This document shows positions 7,758-18,900 of a DNA stretch of 64,000 nucleotides, piece after piece. Under the pieces are notes generated by a model that saw nothing but the letters and a program-made list of their open reading frames with translations, made no database searches and was not told the DNA's origin. The stretch is from contig DCFQ01000007.1 in NCBI GenBank assembly GCA_002319915.1, positions 131,112 to 195,111 on the forward strand, given 5' to 3'. The position numbers and the translations under genes were made by a program. Origin of the DNA: Bacteroidales bacterium UBA1800 (GTDB lineage Bacteria; Bacteroidota; Bacteroidia; Bacteroidales; VadinHA17). Every line of letters begins with the position of its first letter. Within the stretch, counting starts at the first letter, position 1.

Positions 7758-10712
7758 ATGGCTAAAATCATTAAAAAACAGGCGGTCCCGGGGATAAATA
7801 CCAGGCAGGAAAAGGGGTCCGGCAGCAGGGAAGAAAAAGATTCATTATCAGGGCAGCTGCCGATAGTGGGGATCGGGGCATCAGCCGGAGGGCTTGAAGC
7901 ACTCGAACAATTTCTGAGCAATGTACCCGAGCACAGCAACCTGGCATTCGTGGTGGTGCAGCATCTCGATCCCACACGCGAGGATGCAATGGCGGAATTG
8001 CTTGGCCGCATCACGACTCTTGAGGTTGTCCAGGCAAAGGACAGGCAGACGATCAGGCCCAATACCGCATATATTATTCCCCCGAATAAGACAATGTCGG
8101 TCCACAAAAGGAATTTGTACCTGTTTGAACCGACTGAACCAAGAGGGTTGAGGTTCCCGATCGACTTCTTCCTCCGCTCGCTGGCCGACGACCAGCAGGA
8201 AGCGGGGATTGGGGTCATCCTTTCGGGAATGGGAACCGACGGAACCCTTGGAGTGCGGGCAATACGGGAAAAATCAGGACTTGTCCTGGTGCAGAGTCCC
8301 GAAACAGCAAAATTCAACAGCATGCCGAGGAGCGTTATCGACGCGGGACTCGCCGATGTAGTTGCGCCCGCCGGCGAGCTTCCGGGGATAATCCTGTCGC
8401 ATGTAAGGCACTACCAGGAAAATGAAATAAAGGCTGAAGCGGATAAAAAGGATAAAAGTGCAATTGAAAAGATCATAATCCTGCTCCGGGCAAGGACCGG
8501 CAACGATTTATCAATGTACAAAAAGAGCACGATCTACAGGAGGATAGAGCGCAGGATGAGCATCCACAAGATCGACAAGATCTCATCATATGTGAGGTTC
8601 CTGCAGGAGAACTCCAGGGAGATGGACATACTCTACAAGGAGCTCTTTATCGGGGTCACCTCCTTCTTCCGCGATCCGGGCCAATGGGATATGATAAGGC
8701 AGAAAGTTCTGCCCTCAATTTTTGCTGAGAGGCCATCAGGCTATATTATCCGTGCCTGGGTTGCCGGGTGTTCGACAGGAGAGGAGGCTTTCTCCCTTGC
8801 CATCCTTTTCAAGGAGTACATTGAATCGATTAAGCCGAATGGCAATTATTCAATGCAGATCTTTGCGACCGACATTGACCCGGAAGCCATCAATAAGGCA
8901 AGAAAGGGGACATACCCTGCCAATATTACAAATGATGTGTCGCAAGACAGGCTAAACCGCTTCTTTGTACGATCGGAGAACACTTACAGGATAAATGCCG
9001 AGATAAGAGAGATGGTCGTATTTGCGCCTCAGAATATAATTATGCACCCGCCGTTCACCAAGCTCGACATCCTTACCTGCAGGAACCTTCTCATCTACCT
9101 GGATTCCGAAGTTCAGAAGAAGCTCATAGTTCTTTTCCACTACAGCCTTCTTCCTGGGGGGCATTTGATGCTTGGCAATTCCGAAACAATAAGCGGTTTC
9201 ACCAATCTTTTCACACCCATCCAGGCCAAGGTCAGGATCTTCAGGAGGAATGAAGTCGTAGTTTATACTGAACCTGTCGATTTCCCGTCGTCGTTTGCCC
9301 AGACCGGAGCGGCAGGCCAGCCTTTTGCCAGGCTAAAGTCCCCGGTGGAAAACCTTCAGACCTCAGCCGACCAGCTGCTTCTTCAGCAGTATGTCCCTGC
9401 GGCAGTCCTGCTGAATGCCAGGGGGGATATTCTCTATATAAACGGCAGGACCGGCAAGTACCTCGAACCTGCAGCCGGAAAGGCCAACTGGAATATTTAT
9501 GCCATGGCAAGGGAAGGGCTCAGAAGCGAGCTCACCAGGTTGCTTCAAAAGGTGGTTAGGCAAAAGAACAGGATCACAGCTCATAACATCAGGGTAGGCA
9601 GCAACGGGGACATGCAGGCAATTGACCTGACCCTACAATGGATTGAGAAGCCGGAAAGCCTCAGCGGCACGATCCTTTTGATCTTTACCGAGATCGATTC
9701 ACCCGCAGAGTTAAAAAAAATACGACTGAAAGGGAAGAATCCGGAAGGCAGTTTACGTTTATCGGAGCTGGAGATGGAACTCCAGCGTGCCAGGGAAGAG
9801 CAGCAGGCAGCATTGGAAGAGATGCAGACCTCGCAGGAGGAGCTGACTTCTTCAAATGAAGAATTGCAGTCAACCAATGAGGAGCTCCAGTCGGCCAATG
9901 AGGAACTCACAACATCTAAGGAAGAGATGCAGAGCCTCAATGAGGAGCTTCAGACGGTAAACGTCGAGCTGCAATCAAAGCTGGATGAATTGTCGCGGGC
10001 CAACAATGATATGAAAAACCTTCTCAACAGCACCGACATTGCAACGTTATTCCTTGATAATTGGCTTAATATCAGAAGATATACTACACAGGTATCGAAG
10101 ATCATCAAGGTTATTCCGGGTGATATTGGCCGGCCGGTCACAGATCTCACTACTGACCTCGAGTACCCAGAACTGACAGGGGATGCAAACCAGGTCCTGC
10201 TTACGCTCATTACCTCAGAAAAAGCCGTTTCGACATCCAAAGGCATTTGGTATAATGTCCGGATCATGCCATACAGGACTATTGAATCGAAGATCGACGG
10301 GGTGGTCATAACCTTCACTGACATTACAAAGGCAAAAAAGCTGGAGTTGTGCTATAATAGGGTCATGTCAATTCTTGATACGATGATAATATCAAATGCA
10401 GAAATTGTTATTGGCTTATCAACGGACGGGAAAATTACAGAGTTTAACAACGCCGCCGGAACATACTTTGGAAAAACCAGGGAAGAAGTACTGAATCAGC
10501 ACTTTATAAAGACGTTTGTACCGGCTCCTTTACAAAAGGAAGCCGAACAGGCCTTCAAGGGGATAATTGCCAAAAATGACACCGGGAAGATCAAAATAAA
10601 GGTCAAAAGTGCGGGGGACAAGACGAGGACAATATCCCTGACCATTAATAGCTTTCTTGATAATTCGGGGAGAATTGCAGGTGTAATAGTTCTTGGCACT
10701 AACTCAGTTTAA
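7758..10712 (+). CDS. CheB-CheR-PAS fusion protein (chemotaxis-like methylesterase/methyltransferase)
   Basis: Domains in order: CheB methylesterase (residues ~35-220) with the triad Ser42 (GIGASAGG), His69 (VVQHLDP) and Asp161 (SGMGTDG); CheR methyltransferase (~245-500) with an SAM motif AWVAGCSTGEEAFSLA and LDILTCRNLLIYL; a PAS-like region; a long coiled coil (~655-745) rich in NEELQS heptads; then one or two C-terminal PAS domains. There is no kinase domain. CheB-CheR fusions of this layout occur widely in non-flagellar bacteria, where they couple to PAS histidine kinases instead of classical MCP arrays. The following gene encodes exactly such a kinase, starting 8 bp after this stop, so the two should form one signalling unit. 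No MCP, CheA or CheW is in the window. The methylation target is unknown. Confidence 0.93.
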   Translation: MAKIIKKQAVPGINTRQEKGSGSREEKDSLSGQLPIVGIGASAGGLEALEQFLSNVPEHSNLAFVVVQHLDPTREDAMAELLGRITTLEVVQAKDRQTIRPNTAYIIPPNKTMSVHKRNLYLFEPTEPRGLRFPIDFFLRSLADDQQEAGIGVILSGMGTDGTLGVRAIREKSGLVLVQSPETAKFNSMPRSVIDAGLADVVAPAGELPGIILSHVRHYQENEIKAEADKKDKSAIEKIIILLRARTGNDLSMYKKSTIYRRIERRMSIHKIDKISSYVRFLQENSREMDILYKELFIGVTSFFRDPGQWDMIRQKVLPSIFAERPSGYIIRAWVAGCSTGEEAFSLAILFKEYIESIKPNGNYSMQIFATDIDPEAINKARKGTYPANITNDVSQDRLNRFFVRSENTYRINAEIREMVVFAPQNIIMHPPFTKLDILTCRNLLIYLDSEVQKKLIVLFHYSLLPGGHLMLGNSETISGFTNLFTPIQAKVRIFRRNEVVVYTEPVDFPSSFAQTGAAGQPFARLKSPVENLQTSADQLLLQQYVPAAVLLNARGDILYINGRTGKYLEPAAGKANWNIYAMAREGLRSELTRLLQKVVRQKNRITAHNIRVGSNGDMQAIDLTLQWIEKPESLSGTILLIFTEIDSPAELKKIRLKGKNPEGSLRLSELEMELQRAREEQQAALEEMQTSQEELTSSNEELQSTNEELQSANEELTTSKEEMQSLNEELQTVNVELQSKLDELSRANNDMKNLLNSTDIATLFLDNWLNIRRYTTQVSKIIKVIPGDIGRPVTDLTTDLEYPELTGDANQVLLTLITSEKAVSTSKGIWYNVRIMPYRTIESKIDGVVITFTDITKAKKLELCYNRVMSILDTMIISNAEIVIGLSTDGKITEFNNAAGTYFGKTREEVLNQHFIKTFVPAPLQKEAEQAFKGIIAKNDTGKIKIKVKSAGDKTRTISLTINSFLDNSGRIAGVIVLGTNSV

Positions 10713-10719
10713 ATGCATT

Positions 10720-13125
10720 ATGAAGAAAAATCGGAGCTTGGGGAAGAAAAAGGAGGATTTAACCACAAAGGACGAAGGACGGTTGGATGGTGCAGCGAGG
10801 AATTCAGCCCAGGAAAAGGAGGCCGGGGAGAGCCCTGAGAATCTCCTGCAGGAGCTACGGGTTCACAAGATCGAGCTTGAGCTTCAAAATGAAGAACTCC
10901 TGGGCGTAAAGGATGAGCTGGAGTCTTCTATAAAAAAGTATGATGATTTCTATGAGTTTGCACCGATTGCATATTGTGCATTCGATCGCAAGGGAATGAT
11001 ACTGGAAGCAAGCCTGACCACTACCACTATCCTTAATGTACCGCGCTCATTGCTGGTGGGCAGGTACTTCAGTGAATACCTTACCAGGGATTCAATAGAT
11101 AGTTTCAAAACCCTGCTGGCGAAGGTATTTTCTGATAATGCCAAGGCATCGTGCCAGCTAAGGCTGCGTAAGGTGGATGAGAGCAGGCTGTCCGCATTTG
11201 TACAGTGCAGCGCACCGGTCACCGCGAACAAATGCCTTGCGGTGATATCCGACATCTCTGAAATAATCAGGCTGGAAGAACAGAAACATTTAAGCGAGGA
11301 AAAATTCAGGATCATCAGCACCAGTACTCCCGATCATATTATCATGCAGGATAAGGAGCTCCGGTATTTATGGGTCCTGAATCCCCAGCTTGGACTTTCT
11401 GCCGATGAAATGATCGGCAAAACAGATTTTGAAATTATCGAAAGGGAAGACGCTCAGAAACTTTCAATTCTAAAGCGCAGAGTTATCCAGACAGGTATAA
11501 GGGAGAACTTCAGTACATCGATCACTGACAGGAATGGCGTCACAAATTACTTTGAGGGCTCCTATCTCCCGTTCCGTGATTCGAAGGATAATATAGAAGG
11601 CCTGATCGGTTATGTAAGGAATGTTACCGAGAGGGTCAGTGTTGCCAATGAACTTTCGCAAACCAAGAACTACCTGGAACAGCTTATCAATTTTGCGAAT
11701 GCCCCGATAATTGTCTGGAATCCGGCATCTGAAATTGTCCTCTTCAACAAGGCATTTGAAAGGCTAACCGGGTATGAGGCAGCTGAGGTCACAGGTGAAA
11801 GGCTTGACCTGCTTTTACCAAACGAGTCATTGGGGAAATCAAGGGATAAGATAAGGCAAACCCTCGAAGGAGATTTCTGGGAGAGCATTGAGATCCCCAT
11901 CCTGTGCAAAAACGGTGAGATAAAAATAGTCCTCTGGAATTCGGCCAATATTTATGAAAACGGCGGCAGGACCCTGATCTCGACAATTGCCCAGGGGAAC
12001 GACATTACACAGAGAAAGCAGGCTGAGACGGAATTGAGAGAATCGAGGAGGAAGCTGGAGCTTGCCCTCGAAAAGGGGAATATCGGAATCTGGGAATATG
12101 ATATTGAACGCGATAACCTCAGTCTGGATAACCGCATGAAGGAAATGCTGGGCATACCCCACGGGGATTTTGACGGATCATTAAGATCGTTTGAAAGATT
12201 CATAATGGACGAGGACCTTGCACAACTGAGGGAGTCATTCCGCAGAACCATTGAGAAAGGAAGATCATTTGAGACGGTTATCAGGATCAATTCGAGGCGA
12301 AGGCTGAAGAAATACCTTACGCTTAAGGGTAAACGGTATCGTGAGGAGAATGAATCCCTGAAGCTGATCGGTGTGGGAATTGACATAACCGAAATGCAGA
12401 GGGGTGCTGAAAAAGCCATGTTTAAGATCAATGCGGAACTTGCACGATCGAACAAGGAGCTGGAACAGTTTGCGTATGTTGCATCACACGACCTCCAGGA
12501 GCCCCTCCGGATGGTCTCAAGCTTTACCCAGCTGCTTGCCCAGAAGTACAATGACAAGCTTGACAAGGATGCCCACGAATACATAGGCTTTGCAGTGGAC
12601 GGCTCAAAGCGGATGTATGACCTTATTAACGGCCTGCTTGCATACTCGAGAGTCAATTCAAAGGGTAAGGAATTTGAAAGCACCGATCTAAACAGTGTCC
12701 TTGATGAGGTGAAGAGAAATCTCAGAATCAAGATCGAGACCACCGGTGCCATAATTGAAAAGACCGGCCTACCGGTCATTCAAGCTGACGGGAACCAGAT
12801 GCTCCAGCTGTTCCAGAACCTTGTTTCAAATGGCATCAAATTCAGCAGCGGACCACCCAGGATCACCATAGGTTCTAAGGAATACACAAACCACTGGGTG
12901 TTTTCAGTAAGGGATGAAGGGATTGGCATTGATCCCCAATATTTTGAAAGGATCTTCCAGATCTTCCAAAGGCTCCTGCCAAGGGAAGAATACGAGGGGA
13001 CAGGTATAGGACTCGCCATCTGCAGGCGGATTGTGGAACGCCACGGCGGCCATATCTGGGTGGAATCCCAGCCCGGAAAGGGATCAATTTTCTGGTTCTC
13101 GATACGAAAGGATCTTACGGATTAA
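10720..13125 (+). CDS. Multi-PAS sensor histidine kinase
   Basis: The ATG at 10720 is chosen over the TTG at 10693, which lies inside the upstream gene. About 801 residues: an N-terminal basic/coiled segment, about four PAS/PAC modules in tandem ([67 protein letters not shown]), then HisKA with the phospho-acceptor box [12 protein letters not shown], and a HATPase_c domain with [11 protein letters not shown] (N box), [10 protein letters not shown] (G1) and [12 protein letters not shown] (G2). It is soluble: no transmembrane segment is visible. The SHDLQEP type of H-box is typical of phytochrome-like and CheB-CheR-associated kinases. It has no receiver domain, so the partner response regulator must lie elsewhere. 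Confidence 0.93.
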   Translation: MKKNRSLGKKKEDLTTKDEGRLDGAARNSAQEKEAGESPENLLQELRVHKIELELQNEELLGVKDELESSIKKYDDFYEFAPIAYCAFDRKGMILEASLTTTTILNVPRSLLVGRYFSEYLTRDSIDSFKTLLAKVFSDNAKASCQLRLRKVDESRLSAFVQCSAPVTANKCLAVISDISEIIRLEEQKHLSEEKFRIISTSTPDHIIMQDKELRYLWVLNPQLGLSADEMIGKTDFEIIEREDAQKLSILKRRVIQTGIRENFSTSITDRNGVTNYFEGSYLPFRDSKDNIEGLIGYVRNVTERVSVANELSQTKNYLEQLINFANAPIIVWNPASEIVLFNKAFERLTGYEAAEVTGERLDLLLPNESLGKSRDKIRQTLEGDFWESIEIPILCKNGEIKIVLWNSANIYENGGRTLISTIAQGNDITQRKQAETELRESRRKLELALEKGNIGIWEYDIERDNLSLDNRMKEMLGIPHGDFDGSLRSFERFIMDEDLAQLRESFRRTIEKGRSFETVIRINSRRRLKKYLTLKGKRYREENESLKLIGVGIDITEMQRGAEKAMFKINAELARSNKELEQFAYVASHDLQEPLRMVSSFTQLLAQKYNDKLDKDAHEYIGFAVDGSKRMYDLINGLLAYSRVNSKGKEFESTDLNSVLDEVKRNLRIKIETTGAIIEKTGLPVIQADGNQMLQLFQNLVSNGIKFSSGPPRITIGSKEYTNHWVFSVRDEGIGIDPQYFERIFQIFQRLLPREEYEGTGIGLAICRRIVERHGGHIWVESQPGKGSIFWFSIRKDLTD

Positions 13126-13424
13126 GAACTTACACAGATCCCGATAGCTATCGGGACCCAGAGGCCCCCTCAGTGTCCTCCGTGTCTTCTACGCGCTCTC
13201 CTTGAAAGTTCTTAAAAGCTTCTCCGGTTTCAACCTTGCCTTCTCCATCGGTGTCTTCCCTGCCTACCGGCAGGCAGGTCCGTGCTCTCCATGAAACAAA
13301 AATCTCAAATTTTCAGACTCCGTTAAACAAAACCGGCGGATGCAATGTTATTGACATTTGCATTTAAGAAGATTCGCCGGAGATGTGAAAGTTATTCCGG
13401 AAAACATAATAAGTCAGTATCCTA
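13126..13424. other. Intergenic region with inverted repeats before the efflux operon
   Basis: It contains a perfect 16-bp palindrome CCCGATAGCTATCGGG (13140-13155), a CCTGCC-TACC-GGCAGG hairpin (13259-13274), and flanking words such as ACTTACACAGAT and CCGTGTCTTC shared with other intergenic repeats of the window (52.9-53.1 kb, 60.8 kb). No gene is seen. The last ~100 bp should hold the promoter of the tolC-like gene. Confidence 0.6.
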
Positions 13425-14792
13425 ATGAAAATGAGATTGCCGGTTGGTAGAGCCATACTTTTTACAGCCATATTCCAGCTCACTGTCCTGAATATGGTAC
13501 ATGCACAGGAGAGCGGCGCAATCATTATTGACAGTGCAACCGTGACGGATTGCATAAAGTATGCATTTAAGAATCAACCGCTGGTCAGGCAGCTGAAGCT
13601 TGATGAGGAGCTGGCCAGGCAGGACATAAGGATAGCTCTTTCAGACTGGCTGCCTCAGCTTAACGCTTCGGGAAGCCTGCAGAAGAACCTGAAGCTCCCG
13701 GTAATCTACCTGCCCAATTTTTCAGACCTGACGGGGCCGAAAATGCCGGTAACCACTGGTGTGAATTATAACTCAGGCATATCCTTCAACCTTAGCCAGG
13801 CAATCTTCAACAGGGATGTGTATATTGCGGGTTCGACTGCCCCCCTCGTAAGGAAGCAGGCAACCCAGACTACAAAGAGCGCCCTTACGGACCTCGTTGT
13901 CCAGATCAGCAAGGCATACTATGACGTCCTGCTTTCGGTTGAACAGCTGGGGATAATCCAGGAGGATATCGACAGGCTGACTAAAAGCCAGCACGATGCG
14001 CTAGCGAGCTTCCAGAGCGGGATCACTGACAATATTGATTACAAGCGGGCTACGATCTCGTTAAATAACGCAATCGCGGAAAAACGGGGTGCAGAAGAGG
14101 CTATCAAAAGCAAGATAAGCGTGCTAAAGCAGCTGATGGGCTATCCCGACAACAAGGAGCTGCCTTTGAAGAACAACCATGCTTCCATGAGAAGCGGGAT
14201 ATTGCTCGATACACTCCAGGTTCCTGATTTCAATGGACGGATCGAATATCAGCTGCTGAAAACGAATATCAGCCTGCAGCGTGCAAATATCCTTTACAAT
14301 AAGCTCAGTTTCCTTCCAAACCTTTCAGGATTTGCAGATTACAATATCAATTACCAGAATGACCAGTTCAGCACCCTTTACAATAAATCTTTCCCAAATT
14401 CGGCAATCGGGCTGACCATCGGGCTGCCGATTTTCCAGGGAACCAAAAGGATGCAGAACATCAGGAAGGCAAGGCTGGGATATGAACGGCTCTCCCTCGA
14501 TACACTCAGGCTGAGGGACCAGATCAGCTCGGAGTATGTCCAGGCAATGGCCGGATACAAAAGTTATCTTGCAGCGTACAGGGAAACACTAAAGAACGTG
14601 GATATCGCCAGGGAGGTATACAATACGATCAGGCTTCAGTACAGCCAGGGTATCAAGGCGTACATCGAGGTTATTGTTTCTGAAGCCGATCTTATGTCGG
14701 CCAGGATCAATAACCTGAATGCCCTTTACACCCTTATGTTCAGCAAGCTTGACGTGGAGCGGGCCCTGGGAAGGATTTCAGTCGATTACTAA
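13425..14792 (+). CDS. TolC-family outer-membrane efflux protein
   Basis: 455 residues with an N-terminal signal peptide ending near VHAQ (residue ~28) and the duplicated OEP architecture: long alpha-helical stretches (LTDLVVQISKAYYDVLLSVEQL; LRDQISSEYVQAMAGYKSYLAAYRE shortened here) and amphipathic beta segments such as LPNLSGFADYNINYQ. It provides the outer-membrane channel for the MFP/RND pair encoded 20 bp and 1.2 kb downstream. Substrates are probably lipophilic or toxic small molecules. No dedicated regulator is adjacent. Confidence 0.93.
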   Translation: MKMRLPVGRAILFTAIFQLTVLNMVHAQESGAIIIDSATVTDCIKYAFKNQPLVRQLKLDEELARQDIRIALSDWLPQLNASGSLQKNLKLPVIYLPNFSDLTGPKMPVTTGVNYNSGISFNLSQAIFNRDVYIAGSTAPLVRKQATQTTKSALTDLVVQISKAYYDVLLSVEQLGIIQEDIDRLTKSQHDALASFQSGITDNIDYKRATISLNNAIAEKRGAEEAIKSKISVLKQLMGYPDNKELPLKNNHASMRSGILLDTLQVPDFNGRIEYQLLKTNISLQRANILYNKLSFLPNLSGFADYNINYQNDQFSTLYNKSFPNSAIGLTIGLPIFQGTKRMQNIRKARLGYERLSLDTLRLRDQISSEYVQAMAGYKSYLAAYRETLKNVDIAREVYNTIRLQYSQGIKAYIEVIVSEADLMSARINNLNALYTLMFSKLDVERALGRISVDY

Positions 14793-14812
14793 TCATTTAA
14801 TTCAGTTTTCCA

Positions 14813-15967
14813 ATGAACAAGAAAATCACCATAATTTTTCTGACAGGTGCACTCGCCCTGGCATCAGGATCATGCACCAGGAGCAAGGCTCCGATGCAGC
14901 AGCAGGCTGCAGTGCAGGTCGGTGCATATACGGTAAGCGCCAGGAAAGTGTCATATTATGATTCTTATCCCGGGACTGTGGCGGCATTGAACCAGACCGA
15001 GATACACAGCCAGGTGAGCGGGTATGTGACCGGGATCTTTTTCAGGGAAGGATCACATATCTCAAAAGGACAGAAGCTCTACGAGATTGACAGGACAAAG
15101 TACCTGGCTGCCTTCAACCAGGCAAAGGCAAACGTGGGCATTGCGGAGGCTAACCAGGTCAAAGCCCGCAGGGATGCCGACAGGTACACGGCCCTCAATG
15201 AACAGAATGCCGTCGCCCGCCAGGTCTACGATGATGCGATCACGAACCTGGAGAATGCGAAAATGCAGGTCATTGCTGCCAGTGCCGCAGTGATCAGCGC
15301 ACAAACCGATTACAACTATTCACAGATCACAGCTCCGTATTCGGGGACCATAGGGTTCTCATCCGTAAAGACAGGCGCCTACATAGTTCCCGGGCAAACA
15401 TTGCTCACGACAATCTCATCGAACGACCCGGTCGGTGTCGATTTCATTGTCGATGAAAAATCAATCCCGGAGTTTGCCTCTCTCAGGGAGAAGGAGGTGA
15501 AGGAGAGCAAATCAGACCCGGACTCAACATTCGGGCTGGTACTGCCCGACAACACCAATTATGGATACTTCGGGAGGATAAGCGTAATTGACAGGGCAGT
15601 GGATAACCAGTCGGGGACAATAAAAATACGCCTTGTATTCCCAAACAAGGATGAGATTCTCAAGCCGGGAATGAATTGCGGGGTAAGGGTCCTCAACAGC
15701 GGATCCGGCGAGCACCTGGTGGTACCCTATAAGGCGCTCATTGAGCAGATGAGCGAGTATTTCGTCTACAGGATCGACAGCGGCAGAGTAAAAATAGCAA
15801 AGATCGAACCGGGACTCGTCCTGGGGCAATTCATCGAGGTAAAGAAGGGGCTCAGTCCCGGCGACAATATAGTTGTGGACGGGATACAGAAGGTTTTTAA
15901 CGGATCAAGGGTGCTGACAGCCGCCAATAATCCCGGGGGACAGGCTCCTGCCGGGCAGTCAAAATAA
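14813..15967 (+). CDS. RND efflux periplasmic adaptor (membrane fusion lipoprotein)
   Basis: 384 residues. A lipobox (LASGSC, Cys21) marks it as a lipoprotein anchored in the inner membrane. The HlyD/AcrA-type arrangement is visible: barrel-sandwich half-motif (TEIHSQVSGYVTGIFFREGS), an alpha hairpin rich in Ala/Lys/Gln, the second half-motif (ITAPYSGTIGFSSVKTGAYI), then beta-barrel and membrane-proximal domains (VVDGIQKVFNG). It bridges the RND pump downstream and the TolC protein upstream; the three genes are separated by only 20 and 10 bp. Confidence 0.94.
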   Translation: MNKKITIIFLTGALALASGSCTRSKAPMQQQAAVQVGAYTVSARKVSYYDSYPGTVAALNQTEIHSQVSGYVTGIFFREGSHISKGQKLYEIDRTKYLAAFNQAKANVGIAEANQVKARRDADRYTALNEQNAVARQVYDDAITNLENAKMQVIAASAAVISAQTDYNYSQITAPYSGTIGFSSVKTGAYIVPGQTLLTTISSNDPVGVDFIVDEKSIPEFASLREKEVKESKSDPDSTFGLVLPDNTNYGYFGRISVIDRAVDNQSGTIKIRLVFPNKDEILKPGMNCGVRVLNSGSGEHLVVPYKALIEQMSEYFVYRIDSGRVKIAKIEPGLVLGQFIEVKKGLSPGDNIVVDGIQKVFNGSRVLTAANNPGGQAPAGQSK

Positions 15968-15977
15968 ATCGTTTGCC

Positions 15978-18900
15978 ATGATATCGAACATATTTATCAA
16001 CAGACCGAATACATCAATAGTCATTTCGCTTATAATAGTAATCATCGGAATCGTCTCGATAACCAGCCTCCCGATCAGCCAGTATCCCGACATTACACCT
16101 CCGGTGGTGCAGGTGTCGGCGAACTATATCGGGGCTGATGCCCAGACGGTCGAGCAGACGGTGGCGACTCCCATCGAAACCCAGGTGAACGGTGTCCCCG
16201 GGATGGCATACATTCAATCGAACAGCACCAACACAGGATCGATGGGGATGAGCGTCACATTCAACCTGGGAACCAACATCGACATTGCGGCCCTCGATGT
16301 GGAAAACCGCGTCAATACAGCCGAGCCGATACTTCCCCAGGAGGTCAAGAACCTGGGGATACAGGTGAGGAAAAGGACCCCGAGCATCCTGATGGTCGTG
16401 GCAATTTATTCCCCGAAAGGCACCCATGACATCAAATTCGTGGACAACTATACGAATTTCTTTGTAAGGGATGCCGTTCTCAGGGTAAAGGGTGTGGGTG
16501 ACGTTTTCACACGTGCCGATGATTTCGGCATGAGGATCTGGCTTAATCCCCAGAAGCTCGCACAGTTCAGCCTCACACCGGGTGACATAATCCAGGCAGT
16601 CCAGGAACAGAATATCCAGGTTGCAGCAGGGATCGTGGGATCCAATCCGCAGCCTGCCGACCAGGCTTTCGAGTATACTGCATTCGTGGAAGGGCGTCTT
16701 GTGACGGAAGAACAGTTCGGGAATATCATTATAAAGACAAATCCTGTCGACAAGTCAATAGTTTACCTCAGGGATGTGGCCAGGGTCCAGCTCGGCAAAT
16801 TCAACTACTCCGGCAACTCCTATGTTGATGGGAAGCGGGCGGCTTTCCTGCTCGTTTTCCAGCTCCCGGGAAGCAATGCCATGGAAACCGCTAAGGGGAT
16901 CTATAAGCAGATGGACCTGGTATCAAAGTCATTCCCCCCTGACCTCAGCTACGGTATCCCCTTCGAAGCCGTATCGGTGGTCAAGGTGTCGATTGACGAG
17001 GTTGTTAAAACATTAACAATTGCCCTTCTTCTGGTTGTCATGGTCGTATTTATCTTCCTCCAGACCTGGAGGGCAACTATTATCCCCATTCTTGCAATAC
17101 CTGTTTCCATCATCGGGACTTTTGCATTCTTCAAGCCCCTGGGATTTACCATTAATACCCTGACGCTGTTCGGGTTTGTGATGGCAATCGGGATAGTGGT
17201 CGATGATGCGATTATTGTCATCGAGGCAATCCAGAGGTATATTGATGAAAAGGGCCTTACCCCGAAGGAAGCGGCTTTCAGGGCGATGCAGGATATCTCC
17301 GGCCCGGTGGTTGCTATTGCCCTGATACTGGCAGCGGTATTTCTGCCGGTCGGATTCATCCCCGGGATCGTCGGGAAGCTCTACCAGCAGTTTGCAGTCA
17401 CCATCGCAATCTCCGTGCTTCTTTCCGCATTCATTGCCCTGACCCTTACCCCGGCACTGGGATCACTGCTGCTGGTCCCCAGGACCGAATCGAGGCAGGG
17501 CGGCCTCAGGAAGCTTTTCGGATACTTCAACAGGGCATTTGACAAGAGCCTCAATACTTACTCATCGACAGTCAGTCATGTGATAAACTATTCGCGCTAT
17601 GTCATAATCCTGCTTGTAATGATCATTGCCGGCGCCCTTCTCCTGTTTAAAAACAAGCCTACCGGCTTCATACCTCTGGAAGACGAGGGCCGGTTCTACC
17701 TTACATTCGAGCTGCCCGAGGCAGCCTCCACAACGCGGACCATCGAGGTATTGAACAAGATTATGGCAATGCTCGACCAGGTGCCGGAAGTGGGGCATTA
17801 TGCCGCGTTGTCGGGGCTTAACGTGATCAATTTCTCATTCAAGTCAAACAGCGGCACGATTTTCTGCCAGCTGAAGCCTTGGGCTGACAGGAAGAAGAAA
17901 TCGCAGCACCTCGAAGCTCTTCTTTTACAGCTCAACCGGCTGTTCTATTCGATAAAGGAGGCCAGGGTGATTGTGATCTCGCCGCCCGCAATACCGGGCC
18001 TGGGAAGCACCGGAGGGTTCAGCTTTGTGCTTCAGCAGCGTGAAAGCAACGACGACCTGAAAGCTTTCCAGAATGTCGTCATGAAATTCATGATGGCAGC
18101 CAACAAGCGGCCCGAGATAGGCAGCGCATTTACCTTCTTCACAGCAAATACTCCCGGATACAGGATTACCGTCGACAGGGAGAAATGCAAAACGCTCGGG
18201 GTCAGGATCGGGGATGTCTTCCTTACGCTCCAGACCCTGATGGGGAGCTTCTATATAAACGATTTTACTCTTTACGGAAGGGATTTCCGGGTTGTGGCCC
18301 AGGCAGATACTACCTTCAGGGACAAGATAAGCGACATCGACAAGTACTATGTGAGGAACAGCTCGGGAGAAATGCTTCCCCTGAGCAATTTTGTCAGCTA
18401 CAGGGTCATTGAGAGCGCTCCCCTGGTCTCGCACTATAACCTGTACCGGTCAACCGAGTTCAATGGGGAAGCGGCGAAGGGCTACAGCAGCGGGCAGGCG
18501 ATCAAGGCGCTCAGGGAAACGGCAGCTTCGGTGCTGCCGGCCGGCTATGGATATGAGTTCAGCGGGCTGAGCCGTGAGGAGATCGAAGCCGGATCGCGGT
18601 CGATCCTGATCTTTTCGATCTCGCTCCTGTTCGTATTCCTGTTCCTTACCGCGCTCTACGAAAGCTGGTCGGTCCCGTTCTCGGTGCTTCTCGCAGTCCC
18701 TCTGGGCGCATTCGGCGCAATCCTTACACTTACCCTCGTGCCGAAACTTAACGATAATGTTTATGCCCAGATCGGCCTCGTCACCCTGATAGGTCTTGCT
18801 GCAAAGAACTCGATACTGATCGTCGAATTCGCGAAACGAAGGGTCGATAGCGGCACAGAGCTTATTGCTGCGACAATTGAAGCGATCAGGCTGAGACTGA

